From a bacterium (GTDB lineage: Bacteria > Patescibacteriota > Gracilibacteria > JAUYGZ01), in the NCBI GenBank assembly GCA_030690415.1, contig JAUYGZ010000011.1, positions 86,699 through 150,698 on the forward strand: a stretch of DNA of 64,000 nucleotides. The letters are read 5' to 3'. Positions 1-9,446 of this stretch are shown one piece after another (the first letter of the stretch is position 1; every line of letters begins with the position of its first letter). Under the pieces are notes generated by a model. It saw only the letters and a list, made by a program, of their open reading frames with translations, had not been told where the DNA came from and did not search any database. The translations under genes were made by a program, and so were the position numbers.

Positions 1-3000
1 GACATGGCTGGCACTAAAATCTTTGTGAATCATTCGGGGACGGGATACAGCGATCAGCTTGTTCAAACCGTGGCCTATCCCGAGCAAACAGCCCTGATTG
101 AAAATCTGCCTCAAGAGCTCATCACCATTCGACTCATCAGTTTCGACCACTCCGGAAAGGAAGCTGAAGGCGTCAGAGTAGCTGAGCTGGCTATCAGCTT
201 AATCGGCCTGGAAGTCAGCGAAGTACTGCCCTACCCAAAGGTCGGTCTGGAGTTCATCGAGCTGCATAATAGCTCCCCTGTTCCTCTCGACCTCACCGAC
301 TACGAGCTGAATGTGACGAACGCCTCAGCCGATCTGAATGACCCCAGTGGGAGCTTCATCTTCTCAGCCTTCATCTTGGCACCGGACGAGTACTTCGCCA
401 TTTCAATTGACCCTGAAAGCTATGGTTTTAGGCTGAGTGATATTGGCAGTCTGATCGAGATCTTCGATGAGAATGGTATTCCCATAGCTTCGATCGACTA
501 CCTCACTCCATTCAAAGGGGTCTCCGTCACCTATGACGATCAGATTTTGACCACGCTCCAGCACCCCACTCCAAATCGCCCCAACATCTTTGCCAACCTT
601 TCCCCCACCGCACTCATCTCTCTCCAAGGGAGTCCCCGCATCACAGGATGTACCTCACTTAGCTTCAATCCCACAGGAGCCCAGTCCTTCGATCCCGACG
701 AAGATGACATCAGCTATGCCTGGACCTATACCAATGAGTCGGGAGATATCCTCTTCACGTCCGCCGAAAAGAATCCCCTCAGTTTCCCCTTCACCACCGA
801 CCTGGGTGAATACTTTACGGTGGAGTTGGAGGCTACCGATCCCTTTGGCGAAATGGGAACTGACATCCTCAAGCTGGAGCTGCTTATCTGTGATGGACGA
901 AAGCAAACGTTGAAAGAGATCCAGTCAGAAGGAGTGGGAGGAGTGGTTCAGTATTCATCTGACATACTGATCAATGAGCTTTTGCCAAACCCTTACGGGA
1001 AAGACACAGGTGTCGAGTTCATCGAGCTTTACAACCGCGGACCGGAATCGGTTCAGCTCAACGGCTGGAAACTCGGAGAGAAGACGAAGAAAAAACTGGA
1101 TGGCCTCAGTATTGCTTCCAAAGGCTTTCTCATCTTTGAAAAAGCTTCCCTCCTTAATTCCAAGGCAACGGTCGAGTTGCTGGATCCCCACGATGATGTG
1201 ATCAGCTCGGTCACTTACACAGATGCCGAAGAAGGCAGAAGCTACAGCCGCGACGAGTACGACAATTTTCGCTGGACCGCTCCCACTCCGGGCAGCCTAA
1301 ATGACTTCCCCTTCGAAAAGGAAAGCGTTTATCTCCAGGCCTCAGCCCCCGTCATCATCACCCGTTTCCTGGCCAATCCAAAAGGCCCTGACGAGGGCCA
1401 GGAGTGGATTGAGATTCAAAATCGCACCGAATCTCCGGTTGACCTCACCGGCTGGCAGCTTGACGACCGTGAGGGAGCCTCGGTTCCTTACACCTTCCCA
1501 TCACTCATTCTTCGCCCCAAACAAACGCTCAAACTCAGTTCGGACACGAGCGGGATCACCCTCCGTAATACCGCCGATCAGATCCGTCTTTTTAACGACA
1601 TGCGCCAGCTCATAGACCAGGTCGAATGGTTCACGCCTGTCGCCGATGGCCTGATCCTGACGCGATCAGACCTGGTCCAGGGTGAAAATATCGAGCCCGA
1701 CTTGGCAAAAGTGATCCGCGTGGTCGATGGAGACACCATTGATGTAGAGATGACCGTTGACGGTATCCTAAAAGTGGAAAGGGTTCGCCTCATCGGGGTC
1801 GACACTCCGGAGACCGTCCATCCATTCAAACCCCTCGAATTCTTTGGAAAAGAAGCCTCTAATTACACCAAATCTCAGCTTGAAGGCCAAACCGTTCGCC
1901 TCGAATACGACCTCAGCAAGAGGGACAAATACGGCCGTCTTCTTGCTTATATCTACCTAGGCGATCGGCATTTCAATGCCGAACTGATCTCAAAAGGCTA
2001 TGCATTCGCCTACCTCAGGTTCCCATTCCGGTACCGTGAGGAGTTTCGGCGGCTGGAGATCCAGGCGAAAGAAGCCGGAGTTGGGATCTGGGCAAGCGAC
2101 GACATTGTGCAAATTAAAAGTGAACAGCAAAAAGGCATTGACGAGGAGCTGGAAGGAATGGAGATATTTGAGGAAATGCTGAAGGAGCTGGAAGAGGAGA
2201 AGGAAGAGGATCAAGATAAAGATGATAAGGACGATAAGGAAGAAGAAATGCAGGGAGAGAAGAATCCGGAGGATTACGACCAAATGGGTTGGGATCAGAT
2301 TCGCCTCAACGAAATTTTGCCCAATCCAGCAGGGAAAGACAACGAGGGTGGCGAGTTTATCGAGCTGATCAATCTCGGTACGGTACAGGTCGATCTGAGT
2401 GACTGGGAAATTCTCAATAATAAGAAAAAAGCAATATATGGATTCAATAACACAGTCGTAGCCGAGGATGGCGATGTTAGCACCGTAGTCGAGGATCGAC
2501 ATCTTCGGCTATGGAAGGGTTCGATCTTTCTCCTCCAGCCACTTCTCACCGCCCTCAAAAACACCAGCGAAACGATTCAGCTGATCGACCCTTTTGGCAC
2601 AGTTCGAGACGAGTTCAGCTACGACCAGGCCATGAAAGATGATCAGGTCTGGGCGCGAAATCCTCTCACGGGCGCCTGGCAGCTCTCGAAGGTCGCGACT
2701 CCGGACGCAGCCAATCCTTTTACCCTCATCAGCTCCGGTCCGGACTCCGATCACGACGGCATCAGCGACGAAGACGAGCTCAGCCTGGGTTTCAATCCCC
2801 TGTCCTGGGACGGTGACGCCAACGGCTTCCCCGACGACTTCGAACTCATGATGATGCGCAAGGAAGTGGAGTTTACCAGATGGCAGGATCTCTACCACTA
2901 CTATCTGGATACCGCTTTTTCCGTTCAGCTCAAACAAACGGCCAGGACACTGACCTTCTCCGGCACGAGTCGGCCGTATACCACCATTCAGCTCACGATT

Positions 3001-3600
3001 TATTCTACGCCTCAGACCGTGTTCATCCCCGTCGAGCCGGACGGCAACTGGAAGTACAAGGTTGATGTCGGCCTGGAAAAGGGTTCGCATCACGCGGAAG
3101 TCTATTCGTTGGACCCAAATGGAGTCATGACCAGCTCCCGCGATCCCCTACTGTTCACTCTCGAGACCCGTATGAACGTCGCGAAGCTGGCAAAAATCAG
3201 CCATAAGAAAACAAAAAAACCAAAAAATCCAAAGGGTCCCAAAGTAAAACCGCTCTACCAGATCATGGAGCCGACACCCCGGTTCACCGAGTCCCAAGTG
3301 CTCGCCTGGAATCCTCAGATCGAGCTTCTCAGCCTCTCCAACGGCCAGAATATCCAGCTGGCTTATTCCAAACAACTCCTCGCGGATCAGTTGCTCACGC
3401 CCGGCCAAACCGTTCGTTACTCGCTGAAGGAGGGTGGGATAGTGGTCAAAGACTTTGAGCTGGTGCCTCGGGCCTACGCGAAAGAGTCATCGGGTTCAGC
3501 TCGCGATGATGAGCCATTGGTGGTTCTTTTTTGTCTTGGGGCGATTTTACTCGTGGGCATTATTGTCTCAAAAAGGATTCGTCGCGGAAAAGTATTGTAA
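1..3600 (+). CDS. LTD-repeat surface protein with embedded thermonuclease (SNase) domain, 5' partial
   Basis: The frame is open at the window edge and the first Met (base 4) has no signal peptide behind it, so the true start is probably upstream. Residue numbers count from that Met. Four lamin-tail-like (LTD) modules with the recurring N-E-hydrophobic-P-N-P and E-F-I-E-L signatures lie near 70-190, 320-440, 450-550 and 765-900. A PKD-like segment sits near 200-295. A staphylococcal-nuclease domain spans about 568-705 and keeps its key residues: D575/D577 in VVDGDT, R595, D600, E603 (RLIGVDTPET) and R645 (KYGR). An acidic linker with KDDKDDK follows, then a thrombospondin-3-like Asp-rich calcium motif near 912-945. 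A C-terminal membrane helix (about 1168-1188) ends in a basic tail. I infer a cell-surface nuclease degrading external nucleic acid. SNase identity is secure; substrate and role are inferred. Confidence 0.88.
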   Translation, partial: DMAGTKIFVNHSGTGYSDQLVQTVAYPEQTALIENLPQELITIRLISFDHSGKEAEGVRVAELAISLIGLEVSEVLPYPKVGLEFIELHNSSPVPLDLTDYELNVTNASADLNDPSGSFIFSAFILAPDEYFAISIDPESYGFRLSDIGSLIEIFDENGIPIASIDYLTPFKGVSVTYDDQILTTLQHPTPNRPNIFANLSPTALISLQGSPRITGCTSLSFNPTGAQSFDPDEDDISYAWTYTNESGDILFTSAEKNPLSFPFTTDLGEYFTVELEATDPFGEMGTDILKLELLICDGRKQTLKEIQSEGVGGVVQYSSDILINELLPNPYGKDTGVEFIELYNRGPESVQLNGWKLGEKTKKKLDGLSIASKGFLIFEKASLLNSKATVELLDPHDDVISSVTYTDAEEGRSYSRDEYDNFRWTAPTPGSLNDFPFEKESVYLQASAPVIITRFLANPKGPDEGQEWIEIQNRTESPVDLTGWQLDDREGASVPYTFPSLILRPKQTLKLSSDTSGITLRNTADQIRLFNDMRQLIDQVEWFTPVADGLILTRSDLVQGENIEPDLAKVIRVVDGDTIDVEMTVDGILKVERVRLIGVDTPETVHPFKPLEFFGKEASNYTKSQLEGQTVRLEYDLSKRDKYGRLLAYIYLGDRHFNAELISKGYAFAYLRFPFRYREEFRRLEIQAKEAGVGIWASDDIVQIKSEQQKGIDEELEGMEIFEEMLKELEEEKEEDQDKDDKDDKEEEMQGEKNPEDYDQMGWDQIRLNEILPNPAGKDNEGGEFIELINLGTVQVDLSDWEILNNKKKAIYGFNNTVVAEDGDVSTVVEDRHLRLWKGSIFLLQPLLTALKNTSETIQLIDPFGTVRDEFSYDQAMKDDQVWARNPLTGAWQLSKVATPDAANPFTLISSGPDSDHDGISDEDELSLGFNPLSWDGDANGFPDDFELMMMRKEVEFTRWQDLYHYYLDTAFSVQLKQTARTLTFSGTSRPYTTIQLTIYSTPQTVFIPVEPDGNWKYKVDVGLEKGSHHAEVYSLDPNGVMTSSRDPLLFTLETRMNVAKLAKISHKKTKKPKNPKGPKVKPLYQIMEPTPRFTESQVLAWNPQIELLSLSNGQNIQLAYSKQLLADQLLTPGQTVRYSLKEGGIVVKDFELVPRAYAKESSGSARDDEPLVVLFCLGAILLVGIIVSKRIRRGKVL
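2215..2241 (+). repeat. In-frame 9-bp tandem repeat (KDDKDDK linker)
   Basis: Three consecutive 9-mers (gataaagat, gataaggac, gataaggaa) encode part of the acidic linker of the LTD/nuclease protein. The core TAAGGACGA is the reverse complement of the TCGTCCTTA unit found at 35991-36017 and 49790-49825. Confidence 0.7.
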
Positions 3601-3606
3601 TTCATT

Positions 3607-3654
3607 AAATTTGTGATAATATTATGAGTAGAGTCATGTAATTATCACAAATTT
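3607..3654 (+). promoter_or_regulatory. Perfect 14-bp inverted repeat abutting an ATPase start codon
   Basis: The arm AAATTTGTGATAAT (3607-3620) and its exact reverse complement ATTATCACAAATTT (3641-3654) flank a 20-bp AT-rich spacer. The right arm ends one base before the ATG at 3655. The position suggests an operator or an mRNA hairpin that controls initiation. No T-run follows, so it is a poor terminator for the upstream gene. Confidence 0.6.
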
Positions 3655-4818
3655 ATGATAATTCCCCGTGTTATTTTATCGGCTATAGAAAAGCAGTTGT
3701 TTATAGGCACGGATAAAAAACCAGTCGTGGTGATATATGGTCCGCGGCAGGTGGGAAAAACGACTTTAGCTCAGCTCATCCTAAAAAAATATCCTGAACA
3801 AAAGGCATATTTCAATTGTGATTTTCTCGATGTTCAAGAGGTATTTTCCTATGCCAACAGTCATCGCCTGGGAGGAGTGGTAAAAGATCTCAAGCTTATC
3901 GTTCTGGATGAAGCCCAACGGATTGAGAATATCGGGCTTGTGCTGAAAATTCTTGTTGATCAGCATCCTCATGTCCAGGTCATTGCCACGGGTTCATCCA
4001 GTTTCGATCTTTCCAATAAAATTAAGGAACCTTTAACGGGAAGAAAATCCGAATTTCATCTTTTCCCCATGTCTTTTGAAGAACTGTACTCCAAGAGCAA
4101 TCTGCTCGAACAAACGAGAGCGATTGATACCCTTCTTCGTTTCGGCTCATATCCTGCCGTAGTTGGACTTGGTGAAGAAGAAGCACAAAAAAGGCTCAAA
4201 GAAATTACAGGAAGCTATCTCTTTAAAGATATTTTTACTTTTCAGGATCTGAAAAAGCCTGAGCTTCTCACCAAACTATTGCGTCTTCTTGCCTTTCAGA
4301 TAGGATCCGAAGTTTCTTTTCACGAGCTGGCTCAGCAGTTGGGAGTCGATCAAACAGTCATTCAACGATATGTCCATTTGCTTGAGGAAGCTTTCGTCAT
4401 TTTTCGACTCGGAGCTTTTAAGCGCAATCTGCGTGGCGAGATTTGTAAAAGCAGAAAAATATTTTTTTGGGATTTGGGGATACGCAATACCCTGATCCAA
4501 AATTTCAACCCCTTGGAGCTGAGAAATGATCTTGGCCCTTTATGGGAAAATTTTTGTATTCTTGAACGCTTGAAATACCTTCAGAATCATCAGCTTTCAG
4601 CAAACTATTACTTTTGGAGAACGTATACGCAAAAGGAAATCGATTATATCGAAGAAAGCGGGGGGCAACTCTCAGCTTATGAGATGAAATGGAATATCGG
4701 GAAAAAAACAAAAAAACCGAAGGCTTTCTTATCAGCGTATAAGAACAGCGCCTTTACCGTAATCAATCGGAAGAACGTTGCTTCTTTTATTATGCCGGAG
4801 ACGTTGCACAAGAAATGA
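3655..4818 (+). CDS. DUF4143-family AAA ATPase
   Basis: This 387-residue protein has the N-terminal AAA fold typical of ATP-binding proteins with a DUF4143 C-terminal domain. Walker A is GPRQVGKTT (29-37) and Walker B is LIVLDEAQ with D85 and E86. A sensor-like ATGSS segment is followed by LTGRK and FPMSFEEL, both characteristic of the family. The C-terminal half carries a winged-helix-like stretch and a nuclease-fold-like region (KEIDYIEE). These ATPases are common in archaea and Candidate Phyla bacteria, and their role is not established. The start is the ATG immediately after the inverted repeat at 3607-3654. A second, divergent member lies at 9447-10688. Confidence 0.88.
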   Translation: MIIPRVILSAIEKQLFIGTDKKPVVVIYGPRQVGKTTLAQLILKKYPEQKAYFNCDFLDVQEVFSYANSHRLGGVVKDLKLIVLDEAQRIENIGLVLKILVDQHPHVQVIATGSSSFDLSNKIKEPLTGRKSEFHLFPMSFEELYSKSNLLEQTRAIDTLLRFGSYPAVVGLGEEEAQKRLKEITGSYLFKDIFTFQDLKKPELLTKLLRLLAFQIGSEVSFHELAQQLGVDQTVIQRYVHLLEEAFVIFRLGAFKRNLRGEICKSRKIFFWDLGIRNTLIQNFNPLELRNDLGPLWENFCILERLKYLQNHQLSANYYFWRTYTQKEIDYIEESGGQLSAYEMKWNIGKKTKKPKAFLSAYKNSAFTVINRKNVASFIMPETLHKK

Positions 4819-4976
4819 TTTTCTTGAAATAACAGTTAGGCGATGTTTTGTAAGAAATTGATGGAGTTTCTAAGGCTCAATTATTGTACTTTTATTGCAG
4901 CTGAGAAACTCAGGAGAGGCAAGTGAAATGGGTTCTTTACCCACTATGCCGCCTTGGCAAATAACCCTTTTCTGCT

Positions 4977-5312
4977 CTACAATTTGGTCACCAGGACGTC
5001 GTTAAGCGAATTATAAATTTTGAAGAGTTCCTGGTATTTTGCTTGCAGAGCAGGCGGCGCCGATGCCAATCGGTCAGGATGGAAGCGGAGGGAGGCCTTT
5101 TTCCACGCGGCTTTCCTCGCAGCGGCGTTCAACTCTCCCTCGATCCCGAATCCTTTAGTAAGATCTGAAAGAGATGGAGGTATCTCCTTCGAGTTGAAAC
5201 CTTTGATGATTTTTGCGCTTATCTTGTGAAGTTCATCGAGAGATAAAGTTTCCAGATAACGGTTGAGCTGCTCAGGCGTGCTCGCGAGAAGTTCTGATAA
5301 ATGCTCTGCCAC
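4977..5312 (-). CDS. Small J-domain-like protein
   Basis: This 111-residue protein ends in a J-domain-like helical segment with the diagnostic HPD at 78-80 (RFHPDRLA), followed by a helix resembling J-domain helix III (YQELFKIYNSLND). The N-terminal half is helical and matches nothing I recognise. J domains recruit and stimulate Hsp70 (DnaK). There is no Gly/Phe or zinc region, so this is a specialised co-chaperone rather than DnaJ. It is the last gene of a minus-strand operon, 54 bases after the giant coiled-coil gene, which suggests it helps that protein fold or assemble. The HPD call is secure and the partner is inferred. Confidence 0.75.
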   Translation of the reverse strand: MAEHLSELLASTPEQLNRYLETLSLDELHKISAKIIKGFNSKEIPPSLSDLTKGFGIEGELNAAARKAAWKKASLRFHPDRLASAPPALQAKYQELFKIYNSLNDVLVTKL

Positions 5313-5366
5313 TGATTCGGCAAGCTTAAGATCCGGAGGTTTTATCCTCGGTGGCGGTGGTGGCTC

Positions 5367-8300
5367 TTATGGCATTGCCTTTGGCGGTTTATTTGGTGTC
5401 TTCGGTGGAGGTGGTGATTCGTCAAAGTCCATAAAACCCGACCCCTTTGCTTGCGACATGTCATCTGGCCCTGCTCCTGGTCGTGCCTTTGATGTTTTCA
5501 CAGGTATTTCCGGCCCCTCAAATGACATGATAAACTCATCTGGCGCATTGTACCTTGCCTTATGGTATACATTATACTTTTTACCGGGAGTAAGTTTTCC
5601 TTCGTTTCTTAATTTCTGGAACGCCTCCCAGTCTATTTTTTCCCCACCTCGGATTGGTCTGTCCCATTCGGCCAATGCTCTCGCACTTTCAAGTCTCGCT
5701 CCTAATCCCTCCACTCCCTTCAGCGCCTCCTTATACTTCGAAAACGCCTGCATTGCCTTCGCATCATTGAGTCCCAAGGCAGCCAGTTCAGCTTCGGAAA
5801 GGTTTTGGATGTCTTTGAATGACTTTCCGACCAAGCCTTTTATTTCCGATACCTTTTTTCCTCCAATGGTTATGTCATCAAGTTTCGCCGAAGCCCTTGC
5901 CAGGTCATCACTCATGTTCAGTATTGCTTGCTGCAGTCGGAATCCTTTCCCTTTGACGATCCCTACTCCTTTATTGAGCAACCATTTACTTACCCGCAGT
6001 GGAGAGCCAATGACATTTTTTGCGAATTTTCCGACACCCTTTGGAAGAGACTTAAGCGATGAGCCTATCTCTCCGGCAAAGACTTTCCCCCCCCTCCAGG
6101 ATGCTTTGAGAGTCGCCTTTGCTAGTCCCGCGCCACCTGTTCTGGCCATATTGAAGGCTATGGCCCCCTCTTTGGCTCCTTTTGCGGCGGCGCCAGCGCC
6201 CGTTAGAGTCAGAAAAACATTCAACGCCACTTTTCCAATTCCCTTTCCAACATCCCCCTCTGAAAAATCTTTATAAGCGATAAGAGCCTTGCCCATTTCT
6301 TTCCAGGAATGCCCTGCGGTTTCAAACGACCATTCCCCCGTTTGAGGATTCCTTCCGATGAGAGAACCCATACCATTCAGGGTATCCAGGGGATGAGAAA
6401 TCATCATGTTGACGCCAGTGACCAGCTCTCCGGCCCCATCCACGATCCCCGCTGGTATATCTAGAGTTACACCCGCCACAAGCTCTGTCGCAGTGCCAAT
6501 GACGGGAATATCTTTTGTGGTTTCCTTCATCCAATCGCTCACATAGGTGCCCAATCCAGAAATATTGGTCAGGCCCTCTCCGACTTTCCCCAGGAAAAGA
6601 CCTCCTGTAGCGTCCCACAAATTTGGCTGTTTTATCTCAAGATGATCGAGGTGGTGTTTTTGCTCATTGAAGACGGTGAAAAGCTGTTCGTTCCGTTCCA
6701 GGGAATACTTGATGTTGTCATTGATGGTGAGTTCAAACACCTCCATTCCCTCCTGTTGCCGGTCATAATGAAAGTTAATTTGTTCTTTAAGCGGGGCAAA
6801 CTGCATTTTCTGAGCTTCCAGAAGCTCGATGGAGGCGCTGATCGAGCTCAGGGATGGATCAAGGGTGCTCGAGAGATAGTCATCAATACTCATATCGCTG
6901 TGGTCAGCCTCCAGGACTTTTTTTCCAAGCTCTTCAGCTGTAGTCTCTGTTATCGTATCCATCACCACTATCTGTCGCAGACCCACCTCAGCATTGCCTT
7001 TATGCTTCATGATTTCATCACGGTTTCTCTCAAGCTCCACTCTTTGATCATTCGTCAGGTCTTCCTGAAGGAGCGTATCAGCAATGACGGACAAAACACT
7101 CTCAAGCGACTGATCAAAATTTTGGAGATCCTTTGCTTTGACCTTGGCTTCTGCTCTCATGGCTGTAGCACCCGATAGTTCCCGGGATAAACCCTCGCGG
7201 TAGACAAATAATGAGGACTGTTGCTCGCGGAGAGTATTTTCCTGCCCCTCATAGAGCGCATATTTCTCCCTGTTAGCCTGAAGAGCTTCTTCATTTTCCT
7301 TCTCCTGGCTTTCAGCCTCTTTAAGGGCCTTATCTTTTTCGATGGGTATCTGCTCTTTTTGTTTTTGCGCTGCCTCTTGTATTTTTTGGGCATAGGCTTC
7401 GAGTTTCTCGCGACGAGCTTTCATCTCGACTTCCTTTTTTGCCATGACGACTCTGATGCCCTTCAAATAGGTCATGAGCTCTACCGACTCCGGATCATCA
7501 CCGAAGAGGCCGCCTCTCAAAAACACTCCCCAGCCACCTTTGTCTTCTTCGAACTTTTGGAAGCGCTCATCAAACTTCATCACCATGATCTGAAGATGGG
7601 TCATGTTTTCCCCCAGTTTGTTTTCCTGGTATTGGAGCTTTTGGAGCTCGAGATAGGTTCCTTCTGGATTCTCTAAATTGGCTTCAGAAAACGGAGATTT
7701 TTCGGTCTCGATCGATTTTACTTTTTCCAGCGTTTCCACCGCCTGTTCTCTTATGCTTTCCGCATTTTCTCTAGTTGTTTCTCTCGCTTCTTCTGCCGGC
7801 ACCTCTGCCACTGGGGGTAGCGTAAAATCTTTTAGTCTCTGCAAAACAGCTCCAGGATTCTCAATAAAGACTGCACTGAGGGTCTTTTCCCCATACTCAT
7901 TCGGCTCTTTCGCCTTCTCCTGTGTGAGCCACTCCTCTCCTTTTTCCTTCATGATTGTTACCACATCCACTGGCACGACCTGGGTGTTTTCGGCTTGTTG
8001 AAGTGTGAGGATATTCGATAAAAACTCAGCCTTGGTGTTCGTATCAGGAACTGCGGCAACAATCCTTAAAGCACTCTCCAAATAAGCCTTCGTCTCCACA
8101 TCAAAACCATCCGGTACAGTAAGTTCATTTTCTCCCACCGTCACGTCAAGCTTTTTCCCATTTACCGTCACCGTAAGCTTATTGTTGTCCACGGCCACAT
8201 CGCTAAAGTTCATGAAGTTTGGCATCGCGGAAGATGCCTCCACAGTCGGCTCTCCCACGGGCCGTTCCGTAGCTGGAGGGGCTTGTGGAGGTGGAGCGGA

Positions 8301-8699
8301 GGAAGGCCCCGGCTTGAGCGAATCAAGCCATCCGGCTTCTCCGGCATATTTTATCCCAAAATAACCTGCGGCTACCCCGGCCGCGCCGCCCCAGAAACCT
8401 TTTTTCCAGAGACCTATGATGCCCAGGAGGGCCGCTCCGATCAGTTCCTTGTTTTCGTAGAGCAACTCTCCCCAGTCCAGATCCTTCGATTGTTTCTCAA
8501 ACTTTTTTTGCCCTTCCTCTCGGGCAGCTTCTTGAGAGGCTGGAGTTGGTTCAGGAGCTGCTTCAGGAACAGGAGGAGTCGCTGTTGCCGTTGCCTCAAA
8601 GTCACCTTCACTATTCTGGAAGATCAATCGCTTGGGAGCCCATCTCCCCTCTCCGAACTCCGAACTCCGAACTGTTCTGTTGCAGGAGAAGCGCTTCAT
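5367..8699 (-). CDS. Giant coiled-coil membrane protein with pretoxin-like C-terminal region
   Basis: This 1110-residue protein has a short Pro/Ala-rich N-terminus, a Gly/Ala-rich hydrophobic region near 86-119, a Pro-rich linker, a small beta-like domain (about 165-230) and a long charged coiled coil (about 325-680). Near 730-860 a Gly/Ala-rich stretch (DIPVIGTATELVAG, then LTGAGAAAKGAKEGA) resembles pretoxin segments of polymorphic toxins. The last 100 residues form a small domain with a Pro-rich tail and could be an effector, but I recognise no toxin active site. The ATG overlaps the TGA of the upstream gene (ATGA), indicating translational coupling. Residues 9-17 (TVRSSEFGE) are encoded by a heptamer repeat. 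It may be secreted or structural. Function is unknown. Confidence 0.8.
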   Translation of the reverse strand: MKRFSCNRTVRSSEFGEGRWAPKRLIFQNSEGDFEATATATPPVPEAAPEPTPASQEAAREEGQKKFEKQSKDLDWGELLYENKELIGAALLGIIGLWKKGFWGGAAGVAAGYFGIKYAGEAGWLDSLKPGPSSAPPPQAPPATERPVGEPTVEASSAMPNFMNFSDVAVDNNKLTVTVNGKKLDVTVGENELTVPDGFDVETKAYLESALRIVAAVPDTNTKAEFLSNILTLQQAENTQVVPVDVVTIMKEKGEEWLTQEKAKEPNEYGEKTLSAVFIENPGAVLQRLKDFTLPPVAEVPAEEARETTRENAESIREQAVETLEKVKSIETEKSPFSEANLENPEGTYLELQKLQYQENKLGENMTHLQIMVMKFDERFQKFEEDKGGWGVFLRGGLFGDDPESVELMTYLKGIRVVMAKKEVEMKARREKLEAYAQKIQEAAQKQKEQIPIEKDKALKEAESQEKENEEALQANREKYALYEGQENTLREQQSSLFVYREGLSRELSGATAMRAEAKVKAKDLQNFDQSLESVLSVIADTLLQEDLTNDQRVELERNRDEIMKHKGNAEVGLRQIVVMDTITETTAEELGKKVLEADHSDMSIDDYLSSTLDPSLSSISASIELLEAQKMQFAPLKEQINFHYDRQQEGMEVFELTINDNIKYSLERNEQLFTVFNEQKHHLDHLEIKQPNLWDATGGLFLGKVGEGLTNISGLGTYVSDWMKETTKDIPVIGTATELVAGVTLDIPAGIVDGAGELVTGVNMMISHPLDTLNGMGSLIGRNPQTGEWSFETAGHSWKEMGKALIAYKDFSEGDVGKGIGKVALNVFLTLTGAGAAAKGAKEGAIAFNMARTGGAGLAKATLKASWRGGKVFAGEIGSSLKSLPKGVGKFAKNVIGSPLRVSKWLLNKGVGIVKGKGFRLQQAILNMSDDLARASAKLDDITIGGKKVSEIKGLVGKSFKDIQNLSEAELAALGLNDAKAMQAFSKYKEALKGVEGLGARLESARALAEWDRPIRGGEKIDWEAFQKLRNEGKLTPGKKYNVYHKARYNAPDEFIMSFEGPEIPVKTSKARPGAGPDDMSQAKGSGFMDFDESPPPPKTPNKPPKAMP
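8651..8673. repeat. Heptamer tandem repeat (CTCCGAA) inside a coding start region
   Basis: Three exact CTCCGAA units plus a partial one encode RSSEF near the N-terminus of the giant coiled-coil protein. The same heptamer type recurs at 12035-12076, where it encodes RSSEF at the end of the methyltransferase. Confidence 0.7.
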
Positions 8700-9265
8700 G
8701 AACCGGGTAATTGATATTTGTTTTTCATCTGCTTCCCAATCGTGTTGGCAATGCGGTTGAGCTCAGCGGAAAGCTCACGGAGCCTGGCCACGGTCCGGTC
8801 AATTTTTTCCGGATCGAACTGCTGCCGGGGGTCGTCTTTGAGGGCCTTAACACTTTTCTCAACCTGTTTCATGCCCTGAGGGCCAATGCTGATCAGGAAG
8901 TCTCTCAGGTGATCTTCGCTCTCAAGAATTTTCGCGATGTTTTCGGGCGTCATGGGGATCTGCTCTTCATGGCTCATGCTTTCCACCTCCTCACGCCTGG
9001 TCCCCATCGCCTCATACATCCGCTGGAGTTTCTGACTGGCCTCCGTTTCTCTTTCCATCTGTTCTTCAAGGTTCTGGTGAAAGGCTTCTTCGTATTCCTT
9101 CCTGAGCTTCACAAGGTCATCATGCAGCGCTTCAAGGGCCCCCTCGCTCATCTCCCGCAGCTCGTCAAGAAAGCGCTGCTTTGTTTTATCGTCCAGAAAG
9201 CTGTCCTGAATCATTTGGGCTGTCTGAGCCAGCAGATCGGGTGGGAAAGTGTTGTCCTTTCGCAT
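8696..9265 (-). CDS. Helical/coiled-coil protein, first gene of operon
   Basis: This 189-residue, highly charged protein is predicted from its heptad-like sequence to be almost wholly alpha-helical (for example LRKEYEEAFHQNLEEQMERETEASQ region at about 65-95). It has no signal peptide and no membrane segment. I recognise no family. It opens the operon that continues, through a 4-base ATGA overlap, into the giant coiled-coil membrane protein and then the J-domain protein. A TTGAAA-16-TATAAT promoter lies about 30 bases upstream. It may be a cytosolic partner or chaperone of the large protein; that is inference from gene order only. Confidence 0.75.
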   Translation of the reverse strand: MRKDNTFPPDLLAQTAQMIQDSFLDDKTKQRFLDELREMSEGALEALHDDLVKLRKEYEEAFHQNLEEQMERETEASQKLQRMYEAMGTRREEVESMSHEEQIPMTPENIAKILESEDHLRDFLISIGPQGMKQVEKSVKALKDDPRQQFDPEKIDRTVARLRELSAELNRIANTIGKQMKNKYQLPGS

Positions 9266-9293
9266 GGGCTAAAAAAGAGAGAAATATCCTTTC

Positions 9294-9321
9294 ATTATAG
9301 CACTAAAAAGCCATTTTTCAA
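9294..9321 (-). promoter_or_regulatory. Promoter of the coiled-coil/J-domain operon
   Basis: Reading the minus strand, TTGAAA (9316-9321) and TATAAT (9294-9299) are separated by 16 bases. A TG lies just before the -10 box. The downstream start codon is at 9265. Confidence 0.55.
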
Positions 9322-9341
9322 AGGTCGGAACCGCATCCCCC

Positions 9342-9369
9342 GTAGAGACGCATTGCAATGCGTCTCTAC
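9342..9369. repeat. Perfect 28-bp palindrome with a nearby half copy
   Basis: GTAGAGACGCATTG (9342-9355) is followed at once by its exact reverse complement (9356-9369). A partial copy, ACGTCTCTAC, lies at 9382-9391. The position between two genes and the perfect symmetry suggest a dispersed palindromic element rather than a regulatory site. Confidence 0.7.
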
Positions 9370-9446
9370 AAAAAACACAAAACGTCTCTACGCACACACA
9401 CCGCGGCCCTACCTGTCCGACACCGCTTTTGAAATACCGAACACGC

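Noticed and set aside
5263..6276. Plus-strand frame of 337 residues
   Set aside because: It lies antisense to the giant coiled-coil gene, is Ser/Pro/Phe-rich without pattern, and is a shadow of the real frame.
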